NCBI GenBank assembly: GCA_036365455.1 | Contig: JAWQUS010000001.1 | Span: 20,439,001-20,503,000 of the forward strand | DNA length: 64,000 nt | Direction: 5' to 3' | DNA from: Macrosoma leucophasiata | Taxonomy: Eukaryota > Arthropoda > Insecta > Lepidoptera > Hedylidae | In this document: positions 1-10,159 of the stretch, in pieces | How positions within the stretch are numbered: the stretch's first letter is position 1 | Layout of the letters: every line of letters begins with the position of its first letter | Position numbers and translations under genes: made by a program | The notes under the pieces: generated by a model | The model's input: the letters and a program-made list of their open reading frames with translations, nothing else | Told to the model about the DNA's origin: nothing | The model's database searches: none

Positions 1-254
1 ATGCAGTTCACATTGATGTTAAGTGATGACTGCAGCCTATAGACACCCACATGAAGACCAAGGTCAAAATGCAGATGCGTTACCACTTCTGAGGCTTAAG
101 GTGTTATGCCTCTGTGCCGGAAATTACAAGGCCGTACATTACCACCTGACCGGAACACGATAGTGCTGAACACTACCATTTAGCGGCAAATAAATTAGAT
201 AATGCGGTGGTGCCTACGCCCGCGAGCTCCGTCACTGGACCTTTACCACCAGTA
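1..254 (-). mobile_element. Family A retroposon, cut by the window edge
   Basis: Minus-strand copy. Position 254 is the head (complement of ctggtggtag) and position 1 lies in the conserved 3' part that reads cacttaacatcaatgtgaa on the minus strand. The poly-A tail is outside the window. It has the young-subfamily signature, complement of ttccggcacagaggcataa. The family has no coding capacity and behaves as a SINE or as a short LINE-derived 3' end. From memory, the 3' region recalls the Bombyx Bm1 type of element; this was not checked. Confidence 0.8.
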
Positions 255-540
255 AAAACCATCATATTTATATGTGACTGAACCTGATGGAATTAAGAAA
301 TAGAATAGCATAAAATTGATAGGGTATCAAGCATGACAGCTGACATAACAGCTGCTTGAAGTATTCTGAAGCGATCTCAGATATACAGAACCCGCGACAC
401 GGAAACTGCGTCAGTTAAATTAATTAAGTCTCAACTTGTCCGGACAAGACGTATTGCTGTCTGCGGTGTGCCCGCGTCGGTCGTCAACTTGGGATATCAC
501 TCAGTTGTATATTCACGACTGTGCTGCTGTATTGTAAGCT
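255..540. other. No recognisable feature
   Basis: AT-rich DNA between two family A copies. I see no long frame, tRNA-like box or strong inverted repeat. Confidence 0.4.
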
Positions 541-584
541 AGTATAATGTATGGCCCTGTTATAGCTATCACAGAAACATATAA
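541..584 (+). repeat. Old family A fragment
   Basis: A short piece carrying the old-subfamily middle segment (ggccctgttatagctatcac), cut off exactly where the family G element begins. Confidence 0.5.
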
Positions 585-997
585 CCCCTTATTCATAAAC
601 GTACATTAGATACGTTTTAGCTGTATAATGCTTTGTACTATTAATTTTTCGCCATAACACATGCGAGTGAACTTTAGAAACTAAAGAAAAAACGGAAAGA
701 AAAATTTATCGATGGATGTCGCTCACCGACCCTAAAATCGGTTAAAAATCAAAGAGGGAAAGCAAAATTTGACGCATCGGTGTGGGACTTCGGTAGCTTA
801 GTGGTAAAGCGGCTGGACTGGTTATCTTGATGTCGCGGTTTGATTCCTGACCGAAGTCAAATTTTTCTTTCTGTTTTTTCTTTAATTTCTAAAGAATGCT
901 TTGTCTTTGTCCGTTGCATTGTGAAATATGCAGGATAGAAAAAGGCAAAGGAGAGATTAGCAACACTTTAGCTAAAATACGATTATAATTAAGGGGG
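585..997. mobile_element. Family G inverted-repeat element (MITE), copy 1, interrupted
   Basis: The left end is cccttattcataaacgta and the right end, after agctaaaatacg, is a diverged inverted copy ending aaggggg. Positions 585-636 and 895-997 are the two halves of one ~150-bp element. They are separated by the tRNA-like insert at 637-894, which is flanked by a perfect 10-bp direct repeat, aatgctttgt. The two other copies (4111-4284 and 21937-22087) confirm the uninterrupted order. Non-coding; probably a PIF/Harbinger-like MITE from its T-A-rich 3-bp target site, but the superfamily is an inference. Confidence 0.75.
637..894 (+). mobile_element. Family C-related tRNA-like SINE with inverted arms
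   Basis: The insert splits a family G MITE and is flanked by aatgctttgt at 627-636 and 895-904. The tRNA-like part is 786-858. It has a 7-bp acceptor stem gacttcg/cgaagtc, a box A region gtagcttagtggt and a degenerate box B region ggtttgattcc. AT-rich arms at 672-707 and 859-894 are inverted copies that match at 34 of 36 positions. The right arm ends exactly at the target duplication. Not a functional tRNA: the T arm is mismatched. Confidence 0.75.
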
Positions 998-1499
998 AAT
1001 ATGTTTATATATATGACAGGGATGGAGAATATAAACATACTGACCTGACTAAACCGATGATTATAGAAACTCCTTAGCAAAGTATTAAAACATACCCAGT
1101 GGTTTGATGGACAAAAGTCATCAATGACACTTGTCAGTTAAATTAGAATTTGGAAATTGGAAAATAAAGGAAGGCGGTCTAGGCCGGGTCCTTGATATCT
1201 TGATATCATTCTGTAACTCGATATAGCAATCTAGATTCAGTAATAGTTGGATAACGAGATATAGTAACGATTCGCGTGGTACTGAATTGATTGGCAGAAG
1301 AGATTTGTATTGTGTAATGAGTATTGGTATCCCGGTAACTGTGTGCCCGGTCGTAAGAGTTTCTTGCCCGTTCTTCTCTGCAGACGCCCGCAAACACGAA
1401 TAACATATCGGCTTATGGAAAGACACGCAGACAATACTACCTAGATGTCCTAGATGTCCTGACTGGAGAGGCGTCCTGCCGACATATATTATATCTCAG
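998..1499. other. No recognisable feature
   Basis: Several overlapping frames on the minus strand between 1121 and 1434 are mutually incompatible and show no domain. A short direct repeat, ctagatgtc twice, lies near 1441-1460. Confidence 0.35.
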
Positions 1500-1712
1500 A
1501 GGTAGCAACGCATTTTGTTTTCTGCATTTTGACCTCTGGGGGCCTACGCCTAAACTGACAAGATGATGTCAAAATCGAAAGCTACACGAAAGCATTAGAG
1601 TTGCGCGGTCGCCCCCCTGGTCTTTATGTAAGTGTATATAGGCCGTAGCCATAACTTAACATCAATGTGAACTGCATGATTGTTTGCCACCTTCTTAACA
1701 TAAAAATATCAG
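1500..1712 (+). repeat. Old family A 3' half with an insertion
   Basis: The conserved segment gcattttgacctctgg is followed by about 75 unrelated bases. The family sequence then resumes at ggtctttatg and continues to the 3' end at ttaacataaaaat. Confidence 0.55.
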
Positions 1713-1839
1713 TAGCCAAAACACGAGAACCTATCGAGATGGCATGCGGATGGTGTGATATCGAATGTCAATATATCTATTGTCTTGATATCGACAACTA
1801 TACATCAACAGGTCGCTACATCTACGGTACTCCATATTT

Positions 1840-1925
1840 AAAGTCATTGGCGAATTGGCGGTCGCAGTGGCGCTAGTTTTATCGCAGGACGCTGCTTAAG
1901 CTGCCTGTGTGATAACTATCACAGG
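1840..1925 (+). repeat. Family J fragment
   Basis: The stretch ggcgaattggcggtcgcagt followed by a tatcgcaggac core also occurs, diverged, near 12590, 14250 and 3880. It is a short dispersed repeat of unknown class. Confidence 0.35.
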
Positions 1926-2015
1926 GGCAATACGACTTAGGCTTCAAGAGTCGGGACCCATCTAGGTCAAAATGCATGAGTCTTTAAGCGAAAGTATTCA
2001 CTTACCATGGCCCAT

Positions 2016-2383
2016 GAAGCGCGCATGGCCCAGCGGCTGGTGTAGATCGTAAGCGATCTGCTCGGTTAAGCACTACGGGCGCGGTCGGATAGTGTGATGG
2101 GTGACCGCTAGTAGCTAATTAAATGCGCGTTTCCGTGCTTCGGAGGGCACGTTAAGCCGTCGGTCCCGGTTGCTATTGATGGATAGCAGTCGTTAAACCT
2201 TGTCGGAGGCCTTATGGGCGGTTTGAAAACATCCGACAGTGGGTTGGCCACTAACCCACCCACCTCCACCAATCCGCATTGGAGCAGCGTGGTGGAGTAA
2301 GCTCCAGGCCTCCCCCCAAAAAGGGGAGAGACTCGTGCCCAGCAGTGGGACGTATAATGGGTTGCCATTATTATATATATTAT
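2016..2383 (+). mobile_element. Family B 5S rRNA-like SINE, copy 1
   Basis: Full-length copy from gaagcgcgcatggcccagcg to the tail gggttgccattatta. The head contains ggttaagcactacgggcgcg and gatgggtgaccgct, matching the internal promoter region of insect 5S rRNA. The body has the block ccgtgcttcggagggcacg. The tail contains gagactcgtgcccagcagtg, which resembles the 3' end of a lepidopteran LINE. A second copy follows immediately head to tail. Confidence 0.8.
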
Positions 2384-2385
2384 AT

Positions 2386-2945
2386 GGCCCCGCGGCTGGT
2401 ATAGATCGTAAGCGATCTACTCGGTTAAGCGATGTGGGCGGGGTCGGGTGTGAGATGGGTGACCGTTAGGGGCAAATAAAAATGTGCGTTTCCGTGCTTC
2501 GGAGGGCACGTTAAGCCGTCGGTCTCGGTTGCTATCGATAGATAGCAGTCGTTAAACCTTGTCGGAGGCCTTATGGGCAGTTTGAAAACATCCGACAGCG
2601 GGTTGGCCACTAACCCTTATTCAGTTTATTCAGTTTATTCATTTATTTCATATAATTAGGCTCCTGGAGAGCATTTTTACATAGGTTTTTTTTTTTAAAG
2701 TAACCTAGAGTGAATAACCACTTATAATAATAAAAAACACGAAATAAATTAAATGGACACTAAACAATTTTGTATACTATGGAAAGCATCAATTATTTAC
2801 AAATTACTCCATTCCTCCTTATCTCCACCAACCCGCATTGGAGCAGCGTGGTGGAGTAAGCTCCAGGCCTCCCCCCAAAAAGGGGACAGACTCGTGCCCA
2901 GCAGTGGGACGTATAATGGGTTGCCATTTTTATTATTATTTATTA
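2386..2945 (+). mobile_element. Family B SINE, copy 2, with a nested insertion
   Basis: Positions 2386-2617 carry the head and body and 2818-2945 the tail. The intervening ~200 bp is a later insertion flanked by ccttat on both sides. The head is slightly diverged (gatgtgggcggggtcggg) but keeps gatgggtgaccg. With copy 1 it forms a tandem pair. Confidence 0.75.
2618..2817 (-). mobile_element. LINE-type 3' end inserted in a family B SINE
   Basis: Minus-strand sequence. The segment containing ataattaggctcctggagag is the complement of a tail seen at 47630-47680, followed there by aaataaactgaataaac. The insert is bounded by a 6-bp duplication (ccttat) and no longer contains coding sequence. Confidence 0.55.
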
Positions 2946-3255
2946 TATTCACATAACATCATTGTGAAACGCATTCTTGTTCGCCACCATGACAAATTAC
3001 AAAACAATGTTTTTATTTTTCAAACCTACATGACCCCAGGACGAGAATCCCTAACAAAATGTCGTTAGACACGTTAATTCATAAGAAAACTCTACGTAAG
3101 GATAATAGACAACAGACAATTCACCCTTACAACGCGGATGTGGAATCCTGCGGGAACAATTAGAGTAATTGCTTCATTCTGATTACACCGGCAATTCACT
3201 GGTGAATGAGCTACAGTGCACAGCGAGCGTGAAGCTTGAGCGTTCTTTAAACCTA
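2946..3255. other. No recognisable feature
   Basis: Unique-looking DNA between a family B tail and a family E copy; no coding signal. Confidence 0.35.
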
Positions 3256-3545
3256 GTAACTTCAAGCCTGTAATGCATGTATGCATTCAAGTATACATAC
3301 AAACACCCACGATTCGCCGGTTACGTTTTGGCCCATGTAACAGGTGGCGAGTCATGAACATCTCCGGGCACATTACCAAACTCCGAGGTACAGGGAAACG
3401 TACAGAAAATGGAAAAATCCGAATAGAACTAGAGATAAAGGACTTTTCACCCTTATCTCTAATAGACCCCGACCTGGGAATCGAACCCAGGACCCCAGTG
3501 TAGTAGTAGTAGTAGCCTGCTACCTCTAGGCTACTGAGGCAGTTA
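3256..3545 (-). mobile_element. Family E tRNA-headed SINE, copy 1
   Basis: Minus-strand copy. The tRNA-like head lies at about 3470-3545, with box B complement gaatcgaacccagga and box A complement ctctaggctactgaggc. A (tag)n stretch fills the anticodon/variable region. The 3' end is at the left, where the family normally ends in the complement of gtaacttcacgcctgtaat; that end is partly deleted here. Confidence 0.7.
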
Positions 3546-3575
3546 AACCTAGTATTCTCATTATTTCTTCTTTAA

Positions 3576-3670
3576 AAAATGGCAAACAAGTTCGTAGTTC
3601 ACATTGATGTAAAGTGAATACTACTTCATATCTACATTTTAGACAAATAAGTATTTCTGCAGATGCATAT
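3576..3670 (-). repeat. Family A 3' fragment, diverged
   Basis: The complement of the family A 3' end (ggcaaacaagttcgtagttc, then acattgatg) is visible and loses similarity after about 90 bp. Confidence 0.5.
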
Positions 3671-3739
3671 CAATATCATTATAATGTTGTTAAATTATCT
3701 ACACTTTAACACTAGATAATTCGTCAATGAGCATCCGTA

Positions 3740-3935
3740 ACAAAATGACGTTCATCACTTCATTCACTGCTGGACAAAAGCCTTTCTAAAAATGCCAGCA
3801 ATCCCAACCCTGGCGCACAAGCGCCATTAGGGGAGAAAATGCCATAACCACCACACTTTGCATTCACGTTGGCCACCACTGAGGCAGTAGTTTTATCGTG
3901 GGACACTTCTGTGCATAACATTCAACACTAGATAC
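3740..3935 (+). repeat. Family J dispersed repeat
   Basis: It contains cactgctggacaaaagcctt, the word common at lepidopteran LINE 3' ends, followed by aaaatgccagcaa and ggcgcacaagcgccattagg. Related pieces lie at 12488-12640 and 14158-14290. Confidence 0.45.
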
Positions 3936-4110
3936 ATTTACTACCATCCTATTCGAATGGTTTTAACGCCATTGCTTAGTTGACTAAATAAGTCGAAGAA
4001 GTCTACTCGGTCTATTTGGGCGGCGGAATCATTACAAGAAATTCTTAAATTTAACCCTTGTTACAAAGAAAGGGAAAAAAGTAATTAATCCTCAACTTCT
4101 ATAATAGTAA

Positions 4111-4284
4111 CCTCCTTATTCATACACGTATTAGCTAAATTAAGTGTTGCTAATCTCTCGTTTGTGTTTTTCTATCCTGCACATTTGACAATGCATCTGC
4201 CAAAGACAAAGCATTCTATAGCTTAAACGTTTAAGCTATAGAATGCTTTGTTTTTTATCTAATGTACGTTTATGAATAAGGGGG
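4111..4284. mobile_element. Family G MITE, copy 2, with a central perfect palindrome
   Basis: The terminal repeats cctccttattcatacacgta and the complement of the right end (tacgtttatgaataagggg) are bounded by taa at 4108-4110 and 4285-4287. Positions 4206-4251 form a perfect 46-bp palindrome centred on aaac/gttt. The right half therefore looks like a snap-back duplication of the left half. Confidence 0.75.
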
Positions 4285-4744
4285 TAAATCTTTTGTACCA
4301 TTAATATTCCTCGTCACGCTGCGGCGTTATGAGTAAGCGCATGATGTGCCTAAGCCTTAAGCTCGTAGAGGTGGAAATGGAACAATGCGGCGACAGCTGC
4401 CGAAGTTTATAGAAGTAGGTTTTTTTAATTGACCCGTAATTACAATCAGTCTTAATGAATGAAAAATTTTGATTTTAATCAAATAATAACTCTCGAGTCG
4501 GGATGGGTAGGCAATCGGGACTTTTCTCAGTTACTCTATGCTTCCTTTCGGTGCCCAGAGATGATAATTGTGGTATACTAATAAATGTAGTGCACGAATC
4601 AACGGTAGCGCCATACACATTCACAATCTGTCAGTGGTGGTGAACGGACGTGCCCTTTGAGTTGTGTACCTACTTACTGATAATTTGGTTGTTTTACTCA
4701 ATACCTAATAACATAAATTAGTGGACATCACAATAATTATTAAA
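4285..4744. other. No recognisable feature
   Basis: AT-rich, with one moderately GC-rich stretch near 4310-4400 (cgtcacgctgcggcg). No frame or repeat relationship seen. Confidence 0.35.
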
Positions 4745-4826
4745 TGGTGGTGAATCATGGGTGTTTAGGTGTCTGTATGTATAATTTTACCTCTGCTAAC
4801 TCCTTCGAGGAATACAGGCGTGAAGT
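4745..4826 (+). repeat. Family E 3' tail
   Basis: Plus-strand tail containing tgggtgttt, cctctgctaactcctt and a terminal acaggcgtgaagtta. It abuts a family E head at 4828. Confidence 0.6.
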
Positions 4827-4827
4827 T

Positions 4828-4975
4828 ATTCTGCCTTGGTAGCCTAGTAGTAGCAGGTTACTACTACTACGCTAGGGTCCTGGGTTCCGGGTCGGGGGCT
4901 ATCAGAGATAATGGTGTAAAATCCTTTATCTCTGGTTCTATTGGAAAATTTTCAATATTTTTTTTTGCATATTTG
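4828..4975 (+). repeat. Family E tRNA-like head, truncated
   Basis: Starts ctgccttggtagcctagtag, the tRNA-like 5' end with box A. It continues through the box B region gggtcctgggttccg and into the body (agagataatggtgtaaaatc). The 3' body is missing. Confidence 0.6.
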
Positions 4976-5275
4976 GAGATATCATGCTCGCCACTGAAAG
5001 ATGACTGCAAGCCGGACTCTCAGAATATTATCAAGACTGAAACCCCGTTCTGTAAATGAACGAGTTGAATAAAAAGCTGTTTGTTTGGTACACTGATATT
5101 TATTTATTTAACCTATGTTTTTAAATTGTAACTTACTTATTCCTATTACATGTTTTTACCAATGTGATCCAGTAACAAACTATCAAGAAAACAGGGTCGT
5201 GAATATGAAATGGTTCGAGTGGTGACGATTACTGCTCCTTTATTCATTTAATTTAATATATTTACTTTACTTTAT
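4976..5275. other. No recognisable feature
   Basis: AT-rich spacer; nothing supported. Confidence 0.35.
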
Positions 5276-5460
5276 TACCTGTCCCCGGGCATGGTAATGC
5301 CGGTAACCCTAATCCTTACTACAAATCCTTGAGATGGTACCTTTGTAGCCAGCTTCGGAGGAGTCCAGTATTCTCTACTCCACTAGGCTTCAGGGTAACC
5401 GGTCACACCCCGCATCCAGAGGTCAGTCAGATTTAACACCATCATTGGGGAAGGAAAAAA
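5276..5460 (-). repeat. Probable LINE-type 3' end
   Basis: A GC-richer block in AT-rich surroundings. It contains ctgtccccgggcatggtaat and, further on, tactccactaggcttcaggg. It resembles, from memory, a frequent lepidopteran retroelement 3' region on the minus strand. No copy elsewhere in this window supports it. Confidence 0.3.
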
Positions 5461-6368
5461 ATATTCTAACAATGATCCGTACTTAAAAGGTAAGTTGAGG
5501 ATTCCCTATGCTAAATTATGACCTAACCAATGAACAAATTTACGTATGAATTAGATAAATCAAAATAACTAATTCAAAATAATAAACTGATTCAAAATAA
5601 TAATAAACCCGCATCTGAAACAAAATCACACTGGTTACCATCTGCATTATCTCTGTTTGGTTCATGAAGAATCTAGTACCAAACTCAACATGAATCAAAC
5701 AGCCTCCCTATACAAAACTTGTGGAAGTGGAAATTATTACTTACGAGGACTTTTCGCTATAATTTCATAACTGAATAAAGCCTCTGCATCCCAACTCCTC
5801 CCGAAATTAGGGAAACTGGCTGCAACAAACAACCCAACATGAAGTCATCACGCCATTTCTCAAATCGACATGTGAACGAGAAAATATCCAAAGATTCTTA
5901 AAGATCTTACCTCAATTGGTGATAAAAATACCTATTGAATAGGCATTTAGGCCATGATGGCCAAAATATTCAAGGCTTCCTGCCTTTACATAATTTCGAG
6001 TGTGTCACCACTAACTAGTTGGACAGAGAAAAATCAAATGACCGATGACGTCTAATAACCTCTCAGACCTTTCCCTTTACCGGCCCTGGATTCGTGTCTT
6101 TTTTAGACTTTCAGCCACAATGCCAATTAAATTCACCGAATTATATTTTAATTATGTTCTTATCGTTATATCTAATATTTAATTTGGAAATATCGAAATT
6201 GTATTTTTAAGACAAATTATAAGTATTAGATAAATTATGTAATCAAACTATGCGTCGTATGGAATACGTGATACTATTGATAATGTTGACCTAGTACGGC
6301 GGTGATTAACTAGATGGCGTTGTGACCATTTTTAAAACCAGAAAAAATACAACGTTACACCACCTGTA
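5461..6368. other. Long gene-less AT-rich stretch
   Basis: About 900 bp without an open frame of interest, tRNA-like box or match to the other families here. Confidence 0.35.
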
Positions 6369-6373
6369 ACAAA

Positions 6374-6470
6374 ACGTAACCGGCGAATCATGGGCGTTTG
6401 CATGTATGCTTGAATGCATGGATTAACCTCTACCCACCTCTTTGGGGATTACAGGCATGAAGTTACGTTA
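6374..6470 (+). repeat. Family E 3' tail
   Basis: Plus-strand tail: cggcgaatcatgggcgtttg, an interrupted atgcatg stretch, then ggggattacaggcatgaagt and the terminal tacgtt. Confidence 0.65.
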
Positions 6471-6905
6471 CGAATTCAAACTACCACAAATAGAGACAAA
6501 ACATTAACACAACATAACTAAACGCCTGTTCACAGTTGTTGATTCGTAATGTAAGGATAAATAAATAGCGAGCCGCAAATATACCAAAAAATGTAGGACG
6601 AAGAAATAAATATCGAAATATGATGAGATATTCAAATGTTATGGAACTTGTCTGAACAACATTAGGGAAATCTGTCCCTCGAGATTTGTCCACGGAAGAT
6701 ACAAGTACCGAATACTAGTTGGATACGTTTTATTTACATTTAAATAGATGTTTTGTTTGTTGTAGTATCTCTTTTCTTCACCCTCAGATATTTCATTGAC
6801 TTTGAACTAGTTTTTTTGAGGTTATACTTCTTCTGGCGCGATTGAAAAAAAATAAGAGAATGACTTTTTACGATGCGCGCGCACACCGACAGACAAATGC
6901 AGCAA
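6471..6905. other. No recognisable feature
   Basis: Contains a 70-residue minus-strand frame at 6481-6693 that has no motif and AT-biased composition; probably chance. Confidence 0.35.
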
Positions 6906-6908
6906 TTC

Positions 6909-7034
6909 GAAGTTAGTTGCTAAACAGATAAAAGCAACAGTCGGAAGTTAGTTGCTAAAAAAATAAAAGCAATAGTCTGAAGTTAGTTGCTAAACAGATA
7001 AAAACAACAGTCTGAAGTTAGTTGCAAAAAAATT
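6909..7034. repeat. 35-bp minisatellite
   Basis: The word gaagttagttgc starts at 6909, 6944, 6979 and 7014, an exact 35-bp period. Units differ by a few substitutions (taaacagataaaa against taaaaaaataaaa). Confidence 0.85.
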
Positions 7035-7689
7035 TGTCGTTTTGTTTAATTTCTGGTTTCTATATTGGATAGTTACGCTAAAGAAGTAGGTATAACATTT
7101 TACGTGCACACTAATCTATAGTATCTACTAGTAATTGTGTTTTGCAGAATATTCGAAGTTGAGGTACTCCTGTCAAATTTTCATCGAAACGGTCTCAAAT
7201 TATTACTTACAACTTATTGTATATGTTGGAAAAATAAAAAATATCAAATATAAAAAATATAAATATTAAACATGTGTACAGGTTTTCGACTTTATCACTT
7301 CAGCTGATTAGAACCAGTCCTCCGCTCTACCACACGGAGCCTTCGCTTCATATTAAATTACATTATGAAATACAAATGAATTACGCATAACACAATACAA
7401 ATGATGGGACAAGAGAGAAAAATGCCGCGGTGTCCAAATCGTGCTTGATGCATTAAAGCGCCCACATTATAAAGCGACCGAGCTTGGAACGCGTGACCCA
7501 ACGCGACTGACAATAATAATTACAATAAAACGTAACTCAGTTGTCAAGTAAAAGCAATCTGTTGTATAAATACATACCTGTATATCCTCAAAGGGATATG
7601 CAAATATATGTTGTTGTAACATAGTACAACGAAACCTTAACAACTGCGATCAGAATGGACCCATTTATATCACCTAAAGATACTATTAA
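7035..7689. other. No clear feature; weak tRNA-like trace
   Basis: On the minus strand, 7290-7350 includes gtggtagagcggaggactgg, which resembles tRNA D-arm sequence. No box B follows, so I do not call a SINE. Confidence 0.3.
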
Positions 7690-7860
7690 TTGTCATATTT
7701 TTATTTTTCACAATAACACATGCAATAAATGAAAGAAAAACTCGAAACAAAATGTTGACTTCGGCAGGAATTGACCAGTGACTTCAGGATAACTACTCCA
7801 GTCCGCTTTACTACTAAGCTACCGACTAAATAAACGTAAAAATATCTTGTATCACCCAAT
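7690..7860 (-). mobile_element. tRNA-like element related to family C, degenerate
   Basis: The minus-strand tRNA-like part lies at about 7753-7829 (complement words tgacttcggcaggaattga and ctactaagctaccga). An AT-rich tail with aacacatgca lies on its left. It is closer to the variants at 786-858 and 17083-17162 than to the tandem family C. Confidence 0.55.
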
Positions 7861-7898
7861 AAATAGCTTCAGCCTAAAATATAATAATAAATAATAAT

Positions 7899-8250
7899 AA
7901 TGGCAACCCATTATACGTCCCACTGCTGGGCACGAGTCTCACCCCTTTTTGGGGGGAGGCCTGGAGCTTACTCCACCACGCTACTCCAATGCGGATTGGT
8001 GGAGATACGGGTTAGTGGCCAACCCGCTGTCGGATGTTTTCAAACCGCCCCATAAGGTCTCCGACAAGGTTTAACGACTGCTATCTATCGATAGCAACCG
8101 GGACCGACGGCTTAACGTGCCCTCCGAAGCACGGAAACGCGCATTTTAAATTGCCACTAGCGGTCACCCATCACACACCCGACCACGGCCGTAATGCTTA
8201 ACCGAGTAGATCGCTTACGATCTACACCAGCCACTGGGCCATGCACGCTT
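7899..8250 (-). mobile_element. Family B 5S-like SINE, copy 3
   Basis: Full-length minus copy. The tail complement aatggcaacccattatacgt is at 7899 and the head complement gggccatgcacgcttc ends near 8250. The 5S-like core is changed at the alpha position (accacggccgtaatgctt) but box-C-like sequence remains (agcggtcacccatc). Confidence 0.8.
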
Positions 8251-8290
8251 CAAATATATATATATCGCCTAAAATATATTCATGATTAAT

Positions 8291-8540
8291 CCGAACAAAT
8301 TAAAAAAAAACTAAAATGGACACTAAAAGCAATCTATTTTTAACTACAAAATAGCTGTATATATCTCGGATGTGAAACCAACTTTCACATACAAAGAAAA
8401 CCGATTACAATAAGGACGCGTCTTCTCCGGAAGTTTGCAATTGTGAACGTTACTTCTCTACACTCCATATATTTTCAATTTTCGTGTCCCCATGAGCCGA
8501 CTGCATAATATTGGTGACCTCGCTTTTAATTTATTCTGTG
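8291..8540. repeat. Dispersed repeat shared with 11793-11900
   Basis: Positions ~8440-8540 contain gcaattgtgaacgttacttc and, further on, gagccgactgca. Both recur in the same order at 11800-11900. In each case a family B SINE lies 190-600 bp to the left. The element class is unknown. Confidence 0.5.
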
Positions 8541-8562
8541 ACCAGCTGTGCCCTTGACTTCG

Positions 8563-8910
8563 TCCACGCTATCTGCCAGTGAAAGTCCCGTCAAAATCGG
8601 AGACACTCAAATTCTATTTATTTTTATGTAGGTATATACGTATGTATGGTTGTATGGAGATTAAAGTAGCCTAAGTTACTCCTTATCGCATCAGCTATCT
8701 GCCAGTGAAAGTCCAGTCAAAATCGGTTCAGCCGTGCCCAAGATTAGCCCCGCCTAACAGACAGACAGACAGACAAAAATAAAAAAAAATAAAAAGTTGT
8801 TTTGGTATATGTACCGTGTATACATACATAATATGCATTTAGTAGAAAGCGGCTATTTAAATATTACAAACAGACACTCCAATTTTATTTATTTGTATAG
8901 ATGACACAAC
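8563..8910 (-). repeat. Family I repeat
   Basis: Minus-strand copy. It contains tctgccagtgaaagtcc twice (8571 and 8698) and then acagacagacagacagac. It ends with tacaaacagacactccaatt. The same blocks occur on the plus strand at 48220-48520 and 63050-63260. Confidence 0.6.
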
Positions 8911-9013
8911 AAAAGACAGTTAAATGCGGCTAATAATTTCTATTATAGGAATGGCAAAATATTTAAATTCAAACCTCTAGTTACGACATAAGCTTCATTA
9001 ACGTTAACATTTC

Positions 9014-9498
9014 TGCTGGTGGTAGAGCTCCAGTGACGAAGCTCGCGGGCGTAGGCACCACCGCATTACCTGATATGAGGTTCGTGATGCCACGAGGACC
9101 CACCAGAATATCAGCGCTGCAGCCACTGTTGCAGCAATCAGCAGAGGTGGGTGCCGTTTTTTTTTGGCTTCCCACAACTAAATATATAACAATTCTTTTA
9201 CTTGTTTTTAATTTTTTTTTATTATTGTTGTTGTGTGTGTGCCAAAAAAATAAATATTTTTCTTTTTCTTCTTCTTCTTCTAATGTACTTGCCGCTAAAT
9301 GGTAGTGTTCAGCACTATCGTGTTTCAGTCAGGTGGTAATGTACGGCCCTGTAATTTTCGGCACAGAGGCATAACACCTTAGGCCCCAGGAGTGGTAACG
9401 CATCTGCATTTTGACTTTGGTCTTCGTGTATGTGTCTATAGGCTGCATTCATCACTTAACATCAATGTGAACGGCAGGCTAGTTTGCCACTTTTATTA
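9014..9498 (+). mobile_element. Family A retroposon with a nested insert
   Basis: The head runs 9014-9076 (to ccgcattacctgatatg). The family resumes at about 9283 (gtacttgccgctaaatgg) and ends with the aaatttaaaaaaa tail. The ~207-bp interruption contains gccgtttttttttggcttcc, gttgttgtgtgtgtgcc and a (ttc)n run, and looks like the 3' end of another retroelement. Confidence 0.75.
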
Positions 9499-9745
9499 AA
9501 TTTAAAAAAATCACGTCGTTACGCTTTTAGGATTTCGGATGAGCACACCAAACGGACTAGAATACATACAAACATTTTACCCTGGTTTATCCCAACGCTT
9601 TCGAGGACGATATCATAAATTTGTTTTTGCTCTGAAGAGAACAAAGCGACATGGTCATTTCGCCCGGATCGTAATTTGTCTCAGCGATATACTCCCAATT
9701 TCTACGGTCTTGATGCGGTGATGATTTGGGGATATATTCGATAGT
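9499..9745. other. No recognisable feature
   Basis: A 60-residue plus-strand frame starts with an ATG at 9539. It has no recognisable motif and is probably chance. Confidence 0.3.
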
Positions 9746-10147
9746 TCAATCGGTGGTGGAAATTACCACATCTTGAAATGAACTAATACAGGCGTTCAGC
9801 ATGCATTCATTCATACTTTCATACTTCGACTTCGTCTCCAGTAACACGTGTCTCAAAGCTCGTAGAAAATCTTCAGACAGATGATGGCGATATATCTCCG
9901 TCACTGACGCTTGCTTCCGCGAAGGTGTAATCCCAATTTGGTAACCGTCGAGAAGGTGACGTACTACGCAGGCTGCGCGGTGAGTGGGATACTCCACGCC
10001 GTCAAATGTCCTCAGAAAAGTGAAATACGTTGGGCCTCGGACCGTGTGAAGTAACAACCGCAGGAAATAGCTTTCGGCATTATTTGGATGCACGGTACCT
10101 ATAAACCTTACCCAATGAGGTGTACTTGAAAATTCTCGGATATTCAT
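9746..10147 (-). pseudogene. Helitron helicase remnant
   Basis: A 133-residue frame on the minus strand resembles the PIF1-type helicase region of Helitron Rep/Hel proteins. Residues ~19-50 carry the signature VHPNNAESYFLRLLL, then RGPT and LRTFDGVEYPT. In intact Helitrons this block is followed by the rest of the helicase. Here it passes after ~40 residues to a segment with YRHHLSEDFLRALR, which normally lies much further on, so an internal deletion is likely. There is no Rep domain, no Walker A motif and no clear Helitron terminus. It would have been part of a rolling-circle transposon protein. The assignment rests on motif memory. The ATG at the start is probably fortuitous, because the match begins only at ~residue 19. 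Confidence 0.7.
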
Positions 10148-10159
10148 GCAAAATTAGAA

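Noticed and set aside
2108..2610. Recurring minus-strand frames with PLSDVFKPPIRPPTRFNDCY
   Set aside because: They are the translated complement of family B SINE copies, repeated wherever the SINE occurs, and include its non-coding 5S-like head.
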